A stretch of DNA of 64,000 nucleotides from Protonemura montana (GCA_947568835.1 OX387611.1:11446350-11510349); one strand, 5' to 3'; positions 1 to 11,523 are shown, counted from the stretch's first letter. Program-made: numbers and translations. The notes: generated from the letters alone by a model not told the origin.

Positions 1-687
1 CTTGCAAATCTGGGCCACCTTGCACTTGCCAGTAGAATGTCAATTTAGTCAGGATCGTTTCGGTATTTGTTTTAAAATACCCTGATCCAGGATGTGACGT
101 TCCTTAGCTAGAGAATATAAACAAGCGGCAGTTTTTACGCACCTTTTTTTCCAGTCTTCCTATTCCCCAAATCACATACCTTTCTTCAAATAATTAACCT
201 CTGGGATCTAAATTAGTCAAAAAACTTCGCGCTAAAAATCAAACATTGCAACCTATCGACTTATATGCCGACTGCCCAGAGATGGAGACAAAGTAACTTT
301 GATTGTGCAAATATTTTATTTTTATTTTTATTGCAGATTACTTCCATTTGAGACTGGCTTTGACGTTCTGTAGATACCTAGACCTTGAATGAAGCTACTT
401 GTAATCTGCAAGCTGCGCTTAAAAGTCTAAATTTAACCATTGAATTGGTTAATATATACGAGGGGTAGGTTATAAAAAGGGTAATTCCTCATCAAATCAA
501 CACAAGATACAATAAAAAGTGACATGACCAATTTGAATTCTTAATAACTGTGAGGAAATGAATGAAGTAAATCGTTTTGTTTTTCTAAATTTCGTATCGC
601 ACTGATCATTGGCAGTTGCCGTCTGAACTTCGTCACTTTTGGGTCCTAGGTCTACGTAATGCAAAAAAAAAAATGTGTTTGTTGTAC
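1..687. other. AT-rich stretch, no gene seen
   Basis: I see no convincing exon, RNA or repeat here. It ends at the truncated SINE that starts near 688. Confidence 0.4.
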
Positions 688-898
688 CATACTTCGGAAG
701 GGACGTTAAGCCGGTGGTCCCCTTGGTGCTATTCTACAAGAGTAGGCTACGTGCCAGCGCCGGGTTTCCCCTCCTCCCTTCTAAGCTAGGTTAGGTTCAT
801 CATCATCCACTCATTCTCCGACGCCATTAGATCAGTGCCGCATGGCCAGATTTCAAAACAGTGCGTCGTCAAACACCACAAATCAATCAAGGATAGTT
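688..898 (+). mobile_element. 5S-derived SINE, 5'-truncated copy
   Basis: It matches the body and tail of the window's main SINE, from the CTTCGGAAGGGACGTTAAG segment to the end AAACACCACAAATC. The 5S-like head is missing, as expected for incomplete reverse transcription. Confidence 0.75.
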
Positions 899-1154
899 AA
901 ATATTTCCATAATTGCAAATGGTCACTTTAGTTAGAATAGAAAAAAAGACAAATATTTTTCATTAACATGTCTAAGTCAAGAAGAAACCTCCCATGCAGC
1001 CATCGAGGCGGATGACTTGACGGGACAAACAACTGGTACAAGAACAACTTAATACAAATATTATTAATAACATGACTTACTTCATAAAATCATCTTCTTT
1101 ATTTTCTTGAACCTTTCGTAGGAAGTTTATAAAACAAAATGTAATAAATCACTT

Positions 1155-1893
1155 CTGGCGATAATATTTATTTGTGAATCCTGATGAGTAGACCACCCAT
1201 CGTACATGTGTGCGTTGATGTTTGTTTACAGCCCAGGCGTTGGTAGTCGAGGAACTCTGAGAATTCTCAGAAGAAAATCAAGAAAAATGTGGTAAGTTTT
1301 TATTGCAGGTGGAAACGGGCGTGTGCATTCGACTCCCCATGAAATTCTACTCCTGTTGACACCCCTCGCGGGTCAAAATTTGTCACTCGAATTTTGTTTA
1401 AAATATTGAAAAACATCGTGGACTAACCCCTTACGTTTTTTCTTTAATTTTAAAGATTCACCCATACTGTGGCCTAAGGGGTAGTTTGCACTCCCGAACA
1501 CAGTCGGCTAATTAGATTTTGCGTTAGCCTTATACTTTCGCCACTATATTGATTTTAAACATTAAAACTTGAATAACTCCCATAATATTAATCAGAGACA
1601 AAATCAGAGGGGTGCATTCGACTCCCCATGAAATTCTACTTCTGTTGACACCCCTCGCGGGTCAAAATTTGTCACTCGAATTTTGTTTAAAATATTGAAA
1701 AAAATCGTGGACTAACCCCTTACGTTTTTTCTTGATTTTTGAAGATTCGCCCATACTGTGGTCTAAAGGGTAGTTTGCACCCCTGAACACGATGGGCTAT
1801 TCGGATTTTGCGTTAACATCATACTTTAGCCGCTATATTGATTTTAAACATTAAAACTTGAATAACTCCCTTAATATTAATCAGAGACAAAAT
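1155..1893. repeat. Satellite-bearing element, head plus two ~289-bp units
   Basis: A head of about 165 bp (AATATTTATTTGTGAATCCTG onward) is followed by two copies of a roughly 289-bp unit, with GCATTCGACTCCCC at 1325 and 1614. The same head followed by the same unit recurs at 9384. The last unit ends exactly where the 10-bp array begins. Confidence 0.75.
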
Positions 1894-3655
1894 CTATGGA
1901 ATTGTATAATATTGTATCGTACTTTATGGTGTTATCTGGTAGTCTATGTTATTCTATGGTATTCTATGGTATTCTATGGTATTCTATGATATTGTATGGT
2001 ATACTATGGTATACTATGGTAACCGTATTCTATGGTATTCTATGATATTGTATGGTATTCTATAGTATTCTATAGAGTTATATGGTATTCTATGGTATTC
2101 TATGATATTCTATTGAGTTATATGGTATTCTATGATATTGTTTAGTATTCTATGGAATTTAATGATATTCAATGGTATTCTATGGTATTCTATGATATTG
2201 TATGGTATTCTATAGTATTCTATAGAGTTTTATGGTATTCTATGGTATTCTATGATATTCTATTGAGTTATATGGTATTCTATGATATTGTTTAGTATTC
2301 TATGGAATTTAATGGTATTCTATGGTATTCTATGGTATTCTATGGAGTGCTATGGTATTCTATGGAGTGCTATGGTATTCTATGGTATTGTACGGAGTTC
2401 TTTGGTATTCTATGGTATTGTTTGGTATTCTATGGTGTTCTGTGGTATTCTATGATATTGTATTGTATAAGATGGTATTCTTTGGTATTCTATGGAGTTA
2501 TATGGTATTCTATGGTATTCTATGGTATTCTATGATATTGTTTGGTATTCTATGGTATTCTATGGAGTTCTATGGAGTTCAATGGTATTCAATGGTATTC
2601 TATGGTATTCTATGGTATTCTGTGGTATTCCAAGGTATTCTATGGTATTGAATGGTATTCTATGATATTCTATGGTATTGTATGGTATTGTATGGTATTG
2701 TATGGTATTCTATAGAGTGGTTTGGTATTCTATGGTATTCTATGGTATTTTATGGTATTCTATTGATTTCTATTGTATTCAATGAGATTTTATGGTATTT
2801 ATGGTATTCTATGGTATGCTATGGTATTCTATGGTATTCTATGGTATTCTATGGTATTCTATGGTATGCTATGGTATTCTATGGAGTGCTATGGTATTCT
2901 ATGATATTCTATGGCATGTATGGTATTCTATGGTATTCTATGGAGTGGTATGGTATTCTATGGTATTCTATGGAGTTCTATGGTATTCTATGGTATTGTT
3001 TGGTATTCTTTGGTGTTCTATGGTATTCTTTTGATTTCTATGGTATTCTATGATATTGTATGGTATTGTATGGTATTGTATGGAGTTCTATGGTATTCTT
3101 TGGTATTATATGATATTCTATGGTATTATTTGATATTCTATGGAGTAATATGGAATTTTATGGTATTATATGGTATTGTTTGGTATTCTATGGTGTTCAA
3201 TGGTATTCTATGATATTGTTTGGTATTCTATGGAGTTTTATGGTATTCTATGGTTTTTAGGTATTCTATTATATTTTATGGTATTCTATGGTGTTCTGTG
3301 GTATTCTATGATATTGTATGGTATTGTTTGGTTTTGTTTGGAAGTGTATGGTATTAAATGTTTTTGGATGGTATTCTATAAAATTTTATGGATTTCTTTG
3401 ATATAAGATGGTTCTCTATGGTATTTGGAGGTATTCGATAGTATTATTTGTTATTCTATGATGTTCCTATGGGTTTCTTTATTATTCTATGGTATTGTTT
3501 GGTATTCTCTTGTATTTTATGAGTTTCAATGGATTTCTATGGTATTATAAGGTACTTTATGGTGTTGTTAGGAATTGAATGGTATTCGATGATATAGTTT
3601 GGCATTTTTAGGTATTCTATGGTATTGTATGGTATTGTATAATATTGTATGGTGT
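1893..3655. repeat. 10-bp tandem array (TATGGTATTC), ~1.76 kb
   Basis: About 175 imperfect copies of TATGGTATTC, built of two pentamers (TATGG, TATTC). Common variants are TATGATATTG and TATGGAGTTC. It is AT-rich and free of stops over long stretches in plus-strand frames, so it gives spurious ORFs with a ten-residue period (MVFYGILWYS-like). It decays at both ends into shorter mutated units. Confidence 0.9.
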
Positions 3656-5292
3656 TGGCTCAATCAGGGGATGAAATTGTAGGAATGCATACCGTCATTG
3701 AGCATTTTGTAACATTTAGATGTGTTTTGTAATTAGGATGAGGTTGGTAATCATGATGTGGATCGTGTATACTTTGAACGCGGTGGATTATTTGAAATTG
3801 TTGGATTTTTTTTCGTAGTTGGAAGCCCTGCACGACGTAGATAGCGCCGGAAGCTTACTTCATATCAGATATTTTGATCGTGTTTCTTGCAATTCAATAT
3901 GTCTAATATTCTTTCTAATTACGGTTCTTTATCATTTAAAATATTGCCAGTCTGGTTCTACAAGATATCTCGAACTATGAGATTGATAATTTTGTTCTTG
4001 TTTGGGTAAGTCTTTTAAAATAGTCCATATTTAATTCAGTAGGGTTATTGGAATAGTTCCTACCTCGTGGCCTAAATCTATTTGTTACGTGTAGAACTAA
4101 ATTCCTTGCCAGGCGAGGGTTTTCTATAGTTATAGGTCCAATGACCTATGGAGGGTGACACAATTCTTAAAGAATCCGGGTTCTATCGGTGGTAAAACAT
4201 TCGGAGAACAAGAACCGAATCTTGTGATTGGACGCTTAGTTTCTTTCCACCTACCCTTGCATAACTTTCTATGTTTAAAGTGAAGATTGTTTTGCTTCTA
4301 GGATACCGCTGATGTTGATTGAATAGTGAGCAAAGCCATAAGATGGGTGCTATCGTCATGAATTCAGCAACGGAGCAAGATATCTTTGGAACTGCCAGCT
4401 AGTTTCAGAGACTTGCAATGCGGTCACTCGACTATGAAACTGCACTCCGCTACAGGTGACTTTTTATGCTATTTCTGTCTTTTCTATCTGTAATTTCTTT
4501 TTGTTAAAATTGTCAAGTGCCTACGTATAAGACTTGATGTTGAATGGAAGACATTGCCCCTGGCTGACAAGCTTATGATTGCAGCTTCATCAGGATGAAC
4601 TGTCAAATATTTTGTCGATGCTATCAACTTCTCTCTGTCTGTAAGATGATATCTTCTGCTGTGTGGCTGCCACCAACAATCCAATATCATTGACTGATGG
4701 CATCGTGGAGACTACTTGGACTTACGCTTCGAATTATCAAGCTACATCCGTAGAAGAATGAACTCAAGTGGGATCTCAACCATTCATGAAAGAATTTACC
4801 AGTGTCTAAACCAATTGCTCGAAACTAAAGGTACTTGTATTTGTTCCTAATAAAACTATGAGATAAAAGTAAAGTTAACTGTGAAGGGTTTAGTTTACAA
4901 GAAAGTCTGTTCCAGAACATCTGGTATCTGGGGAATCGCAGGGTCAGGAATTGGATAATTATTACATTCAAGCAGATTTGTACATTTTGATAGTTGTCTT
5001 AGAAATTTCACACCATCTTAGCGTTTCAGATCTTACAATATATCTTTTAACAACTTCCTAAAACTATTGACATTCTTTGTCACCTGTTTCCAATCACTTA
5101 AACCCATTCTACTATTCAACACCTGCTTTTTAAATTCCAATACCTCTGCCCATTAGCTTATATTCATGTCCAATCTTCTATATGTCTGTTAAACCTGCCA
5201 ATTAAACCATTTTTATGTTTCATTGTAAGCCCCGGGATTTACACAATGTATTTTATGTTTCGGTATTAATTGTTTCTTTGTTTCTATTTCAG
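3656..5292. other. Intergenic stretch, no gene recognised
   Basis: The sequence is non-repetitive, with only short ORFs that lack splice context or recognisable protein motifs. It probably holds the promoter or 5' untranslated part of the small gene that starts at 5309, but no clear promoter element is visible. Confidence 0.35.
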
Positions 5293-5308
5293 CAAACCCA
5301 GCCCAAGG

Positions 5309-5393
5309 ATGGCTTCTAGCATCAGTAACACATTGTTGCATGCATTAGAGATTCAAGAACCACCGACTCACTTTGAATACAACTTTAAACAAG
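5309..5393 (+). CDS. Small gene, exon 1 (coding part)
   Basis: The exon starts at 5293 after TTTCTATTTCAG and ends with CAAG before GTTAGT. The ATG at 5309 opens the only frame free of stops. It contributes 28 codons plus one base. Confidence 0.4.
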
Positions 5394-7518
5394 GTTAGTT
5401 GAAGTTCATACAATTGCTTAGAAACCAACGAGAAGCTGTCGATGTCTGAGTCATGAATTCTTTCTTCTAGATTGCTGTCAACGGCTGCTGGAGACCTGCT
5501 CTTGTGAAAGACCAACAACAGCGACTGTCCCGGAGTTTCCATCAACAAAGCTTGTCAAGTCTACTGAAGGTGAGCAATTCAGAGCAATTCTTGACATCAA
5601 TATTTTAACAATTGTCACTATTTTTGCCTCAGTTCAGGAATTTTTAGAGCATGCACGGCCTGTAAGAGTGCATGCCAGGTATGTTTTACAGACTTACTGT
5701 CCAGTCGAATGCACTGCCTATAAGAGTGCATGCCAGGTATGTTTTACAGGCTTACTGTCCAGTCGAATGCACTGCCTATAAGAGTGCATGCCAGGTATGT
5801 TTTACAGGCTTACTGTCCAGTCGAATGCACTGCCTATAAGAGTGCATGCCAGGTATGTTTTACAGGCTTACTGTCCAGTCGAATGCACTGCCTATAAGAG
5901 TGCATGCCAGGTATGTTTTACAGACTTACTGTCCAGTCGAATGCACTGCCTATAAGAGTGCATGCCAGGTATGTTTTACAGGCTTACTGTCCAGTCGAAT
6001 GCACTGCCTATAAGAGTGCATGCCAGGTATGTTTTACAGGCTTACTGTCCAGTCGAATGCACTGCCTATAAGAGTGCATGCCAGGTATGTTTTACAGGCT
6101 TACTGTCCAGTCGAATGCACTGCCTATAAGAGTGCATGCCAGGTATGTTTTACAGGCTTACTGTCCAGTCGAATGCACTGCCTATAAGAGTGCATGCCAG
6201 GTATGTTTTACAGGCTTACTGTCCAGTCGAATGCACTGCCTATAAGAGTGCATGCCAGGTATGTTTTACAGGCTTACTGTCCAGTCGAATGCACTGCCTA
6301 TAAGAGTGCATGCCAGGTATGTTTTACAGGCTTACTGTCCAGTCGAATGCACTGCCTATAAGAGTCCATGTCAGGTATGTTTTACAGGCTTACTGTCCAG
6401 TCGAATGCACTGCCTATAAGAGTGCATGCCAGGTATGTTTTACAGGCTTACTGTCCAGTCGAATGCACTGTCTATAAGAGTGCATGCCAGGTATGTTTTA
6501 CAGGCTTACTGTCCAGTCGAATGCACTGCCTATAAGAGTGCATGCCAGGTATGTTTTACAGGCTTACTGTCCAGTCGAATGCACTGCCTATAAGAGTGCA
6601 TGCCAGGTATGTTTTACAGGCTTACTGTCCAGTCGAATGCACTGCCTATAAGAGTGCATGCCAGGTATGTTTTACAGGCTTACTGTCCAGTCGAATGCAC
6701 TGCCTATAAGAGTGCATGCCAGGTATGTTTTACAGGCTTACTGTCCAGTCGAATGCACTGCCAATAAGAGTGCATGCCAGGTATGTTTTACAGGCTTACT
6801 GTCCAGTCGAATGCACTGCCTATAAGAGTGCATGCCAGGTATGTTTTACAGGCTTACTGTCCAGTCGAATGCACTGCCTATAAGAGTGCATGCCAGGTAT
6901 GTTTTACAGGCTTACTGTCCAGTCGAATGCACTACCTATAAGAGTGCATGCCAGGTATGTTTTACAGGCTTACTGTCCAGTCGAATGCACTGCCTATAAG
7001 AGTGCATGCCAGGCATGTTTTACAGGCTTACTGTCCAGCTGAATGCACGGCCTATAAGAGTGCATGCCAGGTATGTTTTACAGGCTTACTGTCCAGTCGA
7101 ATGCACTGCCTATAAGAGTGCATGCCAGGTATGTTTTACAGGCTTACTGTCCAGTCGAATGCACTGCCTATAAGAGTGCATGCTCTTCTAGGCAAGGTTA
7201 GGTTCATCATCCCACTCATTCACCGATGCGACTAGACCAGTGCCACATGGATTGTTGTCAAAACAGTGTTATATTTAATCCCAACAAGCAGTGTTGCCAC
7301 CTGTTAGCTTGCCAGTCTGGCACAGTTGGCTATCCTGACATGTCTAAATGTTTCCCTTATTTTGCAGGTTGGCGTTCCCTCCCCTCTCGGTCCCGCTGCA
7401 CCTAACTGAAGAAGAACTTGTCTCGGGAAACATCGATCTACGTCAACGCAAGACCAGCAGCTTTGTTCACTTTCCGTCCCTCGGGGAGAAAAACGAGGTT
7501 TTTATTTTATCACAGTGA
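5309..7518 (+). CDS. Predicted small four-exon gene, 111 aa, unknown function
   Basis: The model joins 5309-5393, 5511-5569, 5638-5678 and 7368-7518, giving 336 nt and one open frame with a TGA at 7516-7518. The start ATG lies 16 nt inside an exon whose acceptor is TTTCTATTTCAG. Junction phases agree throughout, and a canonical AATAAA lies at 7785. The predicted protein is hydrophilic with a short Leu-rich stretch (SLSSLLKEFLEHARP) and an acidic patch (LTEEELVSG). No signal peptide, membrane segment or known domain is apparent. The acceptor at 5509-5510 is weak. The stronger acceptor at 5469-5470 gives a different frame that ends early in exon 4. The third intron is almost entirely a 58-bp array. 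I do not recognise the family, and the model rests on splice logic only. Confidence 0.4.
5511..5569 (+). CDS. Small gene, exon 2
   Basis: It ends at a good donor (GAAG, then GTGAGC). The acceptor used, CTTGTGAAAG at 5510, is weak but keeps phase with exons 3 and 4. The alternative start at 5471 after TTCTTTCTTCTAG is a stronger site but gives a truncated product. Confidence 0.35.
5638..5678 (+). CDS. Small gene, exon 3 (founder of the 58-bp array)
   Basis: A 41-nt exon between CTCAGTTCAG and the consensus donor GCCAG, GTATGT. Its last ~25 nt and the donor are the part amplified in the downstream 58-bp tandem array. Confidence 0.35.
5650..7183. repeat. 58-bp tandem array, ~26 near-identical units
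   Basis: The unit runs from CGAATGCACTGCC to TACTGTCCAGT. Every unit holds GCCAG followed by GTATGTTTTACAG, that is, a consensus splice donor and an acceptor 13 nt apart. The other 45 nt are free of stops in two frames. Units are almost identical, so amplification is recent. The array sits inside an intron of the small gene and starts from its exon 3 boundary. Confidence 0.92.
7188..7268 (+). mobile_element. 5S-derived SINE, tail fragment
   Basis: It matches only the SINE 3' part (AGGTTAGGTTCATCATC ... GTCAAAACAGTG). It joins the end of the 58-bp array directly. Confidence 0.6.
7368..7518 (+). CDS. Small gene, exon 4 (terminal)
   Basis: The acceptor TTATTTTGCAG has a good pyrimidine tract. 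The frame stays open for 49 codons to the TGA at 7516. A GT at 7498 could be a weak donor if the gene is longer. Confidence 0.4.
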
Positions 7519-7599
7519 TCAATTCTCGGCTCTGGAAAAAACGCATATTTATAAACGAAAATATAAGTATAACTAAGCTATTTAAAATTAATTTTTACC

Positions 7600-7765
7600 T
7601 TGGCCGACTCTGAATTTCATGAAATTTGCCAAAAACCCCCCATAACTTTTGAACTCTTTGAGTAAAAAAAAAATGCTTTTACTCAAAGCAACATTCTGAA
7701 CAAGTGAGATGTCATGAAATTCCGAGTTGGTTAAGATCAAGGTCGGTCCTATTTGACATGGAATG
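7600..7765. repeat. Dispersed repeat, copy 1
   Basis: It shares CCCCCATAACTTT, a purine tract, ACATTCTGAACAAGTG and a TGGAATGACCC end with 16445-16610, in the same orientation. The family is unknown. Confidence 0.55.
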
Positions 7766-7784
7766 ACCCGCAAGCTTTGTTAGG

Positions 7785-7790
7785 AATAAA
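7785..7790 (+). terminator. Possible polyadenylation signal of the small gene
   Basis: A canonical AATAAA 267 nt after the predicted stop. It is just past a dispersed repeat, so the assignment is tentative. Confidence 0.3.
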
Positions 7791-7964
7791 ACAACCGCAG
7801 GATAAGAATCAAAATGTCACTGTGACAGAGATCTCGGAAACTGTCAGCTGTTTTTTAGCTTCCTCCAATCAAAAGCACCGGTCGACTGGAATTTAGATTT
7901 TGTTTATTGAACGTAGCGACCCAATAGTTTCCAGGACGGTCTGAAATCCTTGTTGTCTTTTGTT

Positions 7965-8170
7965 TTCAACTTGAGATGGTTGTTTCAAGAAAACCTCTTT
8001 TCAATTTGTTCTTTGAATGCAAAGCAAAGAACAACTAATTTTCCCAACGTTTACCAACATTATTTGTTAGGGTAATTATTTAAGTAAAAATAATTGTTGA
8101 TATTTTTTTGGTTTTTTTGTTATCAGAGAAATGTCAGAACTGCTTTCACCCTCGATAAAGTGACAGCCAC
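7965..8170. repeat. Decayed foldback element, family A
   Basis: It resembles the foldback elements at 23385 and 41995: TTTGAATGCAAAGCAAAGAACAAC, then CCAACGTTT, and later CTCGATAAAGTGACAG. The second arm is eroded. Confidence 0.45.
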
Positions 8171-8366
8171 GAGTTGTAGAACTTTAGTAAAATGAGTTGT
8201 TTTCACTTAGCTTTGAAAAAACCCAGTTGTAGAAAGTTATTGCAAATGTGATATTGTTGCTGCTTGTGAGAATGAAATGTATTGCCATGACTTACAATAA
8301 AAACAAAATCTTGCTGAAAAAGTTGATTGTATTTTTCAAAACACTTACCCCTTTATTCTGTCCGCG

Positions 8367-8407
<41 letters not shown>
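8367..8407. repeat. Poly(A) tract, 41 nt
   Basis: An uninterrupted A run next to the minus-strand tRNA-like module at 8437. It may mark the tail of an inserted retroelement. Confidence 0.8.
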
Positions 8408-8412
<5 letters not shown>

Positions 8413-8436
8413 AAACTGGAAACAAAACCTAGTTTT

Positions 8437-8513
8437 GACCGGATTCGAACCCGGGAATATAAATCCATGTGCAGCACTGAAGCCAGCACGTTACCATTGA
8501 GCCACGCTGCCCT
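8437..8513 (-). repeat. tRNA-like module 1 (tRNA-derived repeat head)
   Basis: The minus strand has an A-box match (TGGCTCAATGG) and a perfect B-box (GGTTCGAATCC) at tRNA spacing. The anticodon arm and acceptor stem are imperfect, so it is a tRNA-derived repeat rather than a functional tRNA. Confidence 0.6.
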
Positions 8514-8660
8514 GATAATAACCTAGTGGTTTAACTTGTATATGAGCCACTTTGGACTTAGTAAAAAAAAAAAACTTCACTGAAATACTTCTCAATATTT
8601 TTATCGTGATTCCCTTCAATGAAAATATATTTTTAATGAGGTGTTGCAGAAAACAAAACA

Positions 8661-8734
8661 TGGACGTGTCGGTGATCGAACCCCAAACCCTTCCTACTGA
8701 AGATGTAGACCATACCACTGAGCTACATGGACAC
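8661..8734 (-). repeat. tRNA-like module 2
   Basis: The minus strand has a perfect A-box (TAGCTCAGTGG) and a B-box with late mismatches (GGTTCGATCAC). CTTCA sits at the anticodon position. The T stem is mispaired, so it is probably not a working tRNA. Confidence 0.6.
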
Positions 8735-9038
8735 TTGATAAGATGGGGATTTATTAGCCAACATTAGATGCAATTTATCTTTTGTAATGAATTACAGTCG
8801 CGACTTGAAGAACAAAAAGCAGATCAGTGAATACATTCACTCTGAGATTGTTATTCGCTGATGAAGATTGCAACCCAACAAGCCGTGCATACGAGTCGAC
8901 GTCTTAAGAGTTGTCACATGATGATCTCGATGAAACTGACGAGAGATGGAATATCATATTGATGACATATGAACACGCACATACGCACACACACGCACTA
9001 TTTGTTACTTACCTTGTAGCGTAGCTTTGCTATCAGAT

Positions 9039-9107
9039 GCGTCGGGGATCGAACTGGGGACCCCTCGTACCGAAGATGACGAACATCCCACTCGGTCACA
9101 TAGACTC
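9039..9107 (-). repeat. tRNA-like module 3
   Basis: The minus strand has a degenerate A-box (TGACCGAGTGG) and a B-box-like AGTTCGATCCC. The central CATCTTCGGTACGA resembles module 2 and suggests a common origin. Confidence 0.5.
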
Positions 9108-9192
9108 ATGCAATCAAGATGGATTTATTAACAAACACGTGCTGTCAATCACTGAAAATCAATTCTATATTCTCTGATAAACAAAAAGCGGA

Positions 9193-9268
9193 TCGGCCGG
9201 GAATCGAACCCCAGACCACGGGACGACGATCTCATGAAGAAACTTCTGCAATGAGCCACCAAGACACG
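9193..9268 (-). repeat. tRNA-like module 4
   Basis: The minus strand has TGGCTCATTG and a perfect B-box (GGTTCGATTCC). It is preceded on the plus strand by AACAAAAAGCGGATCGG, a motif also found near 8811 and 11386 beside related modules. Confidence 0.55.
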
Positions 9269-9383
9269 AAGATAATGAAGGGAAATAAGATATTGTTAAA
9301 CAATGGATTTGGCTGCAGTGTAAAAACAAATGATTGTAAGAGTTTGTTGTGAAATAAAACGAGATGTAAATAAATAATTTCTG

Positions 9384-11300
9384 ACGGTAATATTTATTTG
9401 TGAATCCTGATGGGTAGGCAACCCATCGTACACGTGTGCGCTAATGTGCTGCTGATGGTGCAGGCGTTGGGGTCAATGAAACCAGATTATCAGAAGAAAA
9501 TCAAGAAACACGGGGTAAGTTTTCATCACAGGTAAGAACGGGGGCGTGCATTCGACTCCCCTTGAAATTCTACCCCTGTTGACACCATTCAAGGGTCAAA
9601 ATCCGTCACTTAAATTTCCACTAGAAAAATATTGAAAAAATCAATGGACTAACCCCTTACGTTTTTTCTTAATATTTGAAGATTCGCCCATACTGTGGTC
9701 TAAGGGGTAGTTTGCACCCCCAAACACGATAGGCTAATTAGATTTTGCGTTAGCCTTATACTTTAGCCACTATATTGATTTGAAAGATTAAAACTTAAAT
9801 AACTCCCTTAATATTAATCGGAGACAAAATCTGAGGGGTGCATTCGACTTCCCTTGAAACTTCACTCCTGTTGACAGCCCTCGCGGGTCAAAATCCATCA
9901 CTTGAAATTCCACTCAAAAAATATTGAAAAATAAATGGACTAACCCCTTACGTTTTTTGTTGATTTTTGAAGATTCGCCCATACTGTGATCTAAGGGGTA
10001 GTTTGCACCCCCGAACACGATGGGCTAATTAGATTTTGCGTCAGCCTTATACTTTAACCACTATATTGATTTGAAAGATTAAAACTTAAATAACTCCCTT
10101 AATATTAATCGGAGACAAAATCTGAGGGGTGCATTCGACTTCCCTTGAAACTTCACCCCTGTCGACACCCCTCGCAGGTCAAAATCCATCACTTGAAAAT
10201 CCACTCGAAAAATATTGCAAAAATCGATGGACTAACCCCTTACGTTTTTTCTTGATTTTTGAAGATTCACCCATACTGTGATTTAAGGGGTAGTTTGCAC
10301 CCCCAAACACGATGGGCTAATTAGATTTTGCGTTAGCCTTATATACTTAAGCCACTTTATTGATTTGAAAGATTAAAACTTAAATAACTCCCTTAATATT
10401 AATCGGAGACAAAATTTTAGGGGTGCATTCGACTTCCCTTGAAACTTCACCCCTGTTGACACCCCTCGCGGGTCAAAATCCATCACTTGAAATTCCACTC
10501 GAAAAATATTGAAAAATAAATGGACTAACCCCTTACGTTTTTTGTTGATTTTTGAAGATTCGCCCATACTGTGGTTTAAGGGGTAGTTTGCACCCCCGAA
10601 CACGATGGGCTATTCGGATTTTGCGTTAACATCATACTTTAGCCGCTATATTGATTTTAAACATTAAAACTTGAATAACTCCCTTAGTATTTATCTGAGA
10701 AAAAATCAGAGGGGTGCATTCGACTCTCCATGAAATTCTACTTCTGTTGACACCCCTCGCGGGTCAAAATTTGTCACTCGAATTTTGTTTAAAATATTGA
10801 AAAAAATCGTGGACTAACCCCTTACGTTTTTTCTTGAATTTTGAAGATTCACCCATACTGTGGCCTAAGGGGTAGTTTGCACTCCCGAACACAGTGGGCT
10901 AATTAGATTTTGCGTTAGCCTTATACTTTCGCCACTATATTGATTTTAAACATTAAAACTTGAATAACTCCCATAATATTAATCAGAGACAAAATCAGAG
11001 GGATGCATTCGACTCCCCATGAAATTTCACCCCTGTCGACACCCCCCGCGGGTTAAAATCCGTCACTTGAAATTACACCCCTTGCGTTTTTTCTTGAATT
11101 TTGAAGATTCACCCATACTGTGGTCTAAGAGGTAGTTTGCACCCCCAACACAGTGGGCTATTTGGATTTTGCGTTTTCATCATACTTTGACCGCTATATT
11201 GATTTTAAACATTAAAACTATAATAACTCCCTTTATTTTTAATCGTAGACAAAAGCAGGGGCGTGCATTCGACTCCCCTTCAAATTCTACTTGATGAAAT
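9384..11300. repeat. Satellite-bearing element, head plus ~6 units of ~292 bp
   Basis: The head at 9384 matches that at 1155. Unit starts (GCATTCGACT) recur near 9548, 9840, 10131, 10425, 10716, 11005 and 11265, a spacing of 289-294 bp with a shortened last unit. Each unit contains AACCCCTTACGTTTTTT and CCATACTGTG. No coding potential is seen. Confidence 0.85.
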
Positions 11301-11523
11301 CTTTGCTTTAAATATTTAAAAAAATCATCTGTCATATTTTCCTAATTTTTGTATTTTAGAACCAACAGCCAATGCTATTTTCTGAAGAACAAAAAGTGGA
11401 TCAGCCAGGATTTTAACCCATAATTGTTAATATTCATAAATAGAAAAGCGACTTTTCCATCCAGCCACCGAGTTGAGATGGAAGAGGAGGAAAAATACAT
11501 GAATAGAGAAATCCTGTTGTTCG

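Noticed and set aside
2302-3406. Plus-strand ORFs rich in MVFYGILWYS repeats
   Set aside because: Products of the 10-bp array. All three frames overlap and no splice or start context is seen.
5650-7183. CRISPR array
   Set aside because: The units are uniform with no unique spacers and the DNA is eukaryotic. The same applies to the other arrays.
8437-9268. Functional tRNA genes
   Set aside because: A- and B-boxes are good, but acceptor and T stems do not pair well and no discriminating anticodon stem forms.
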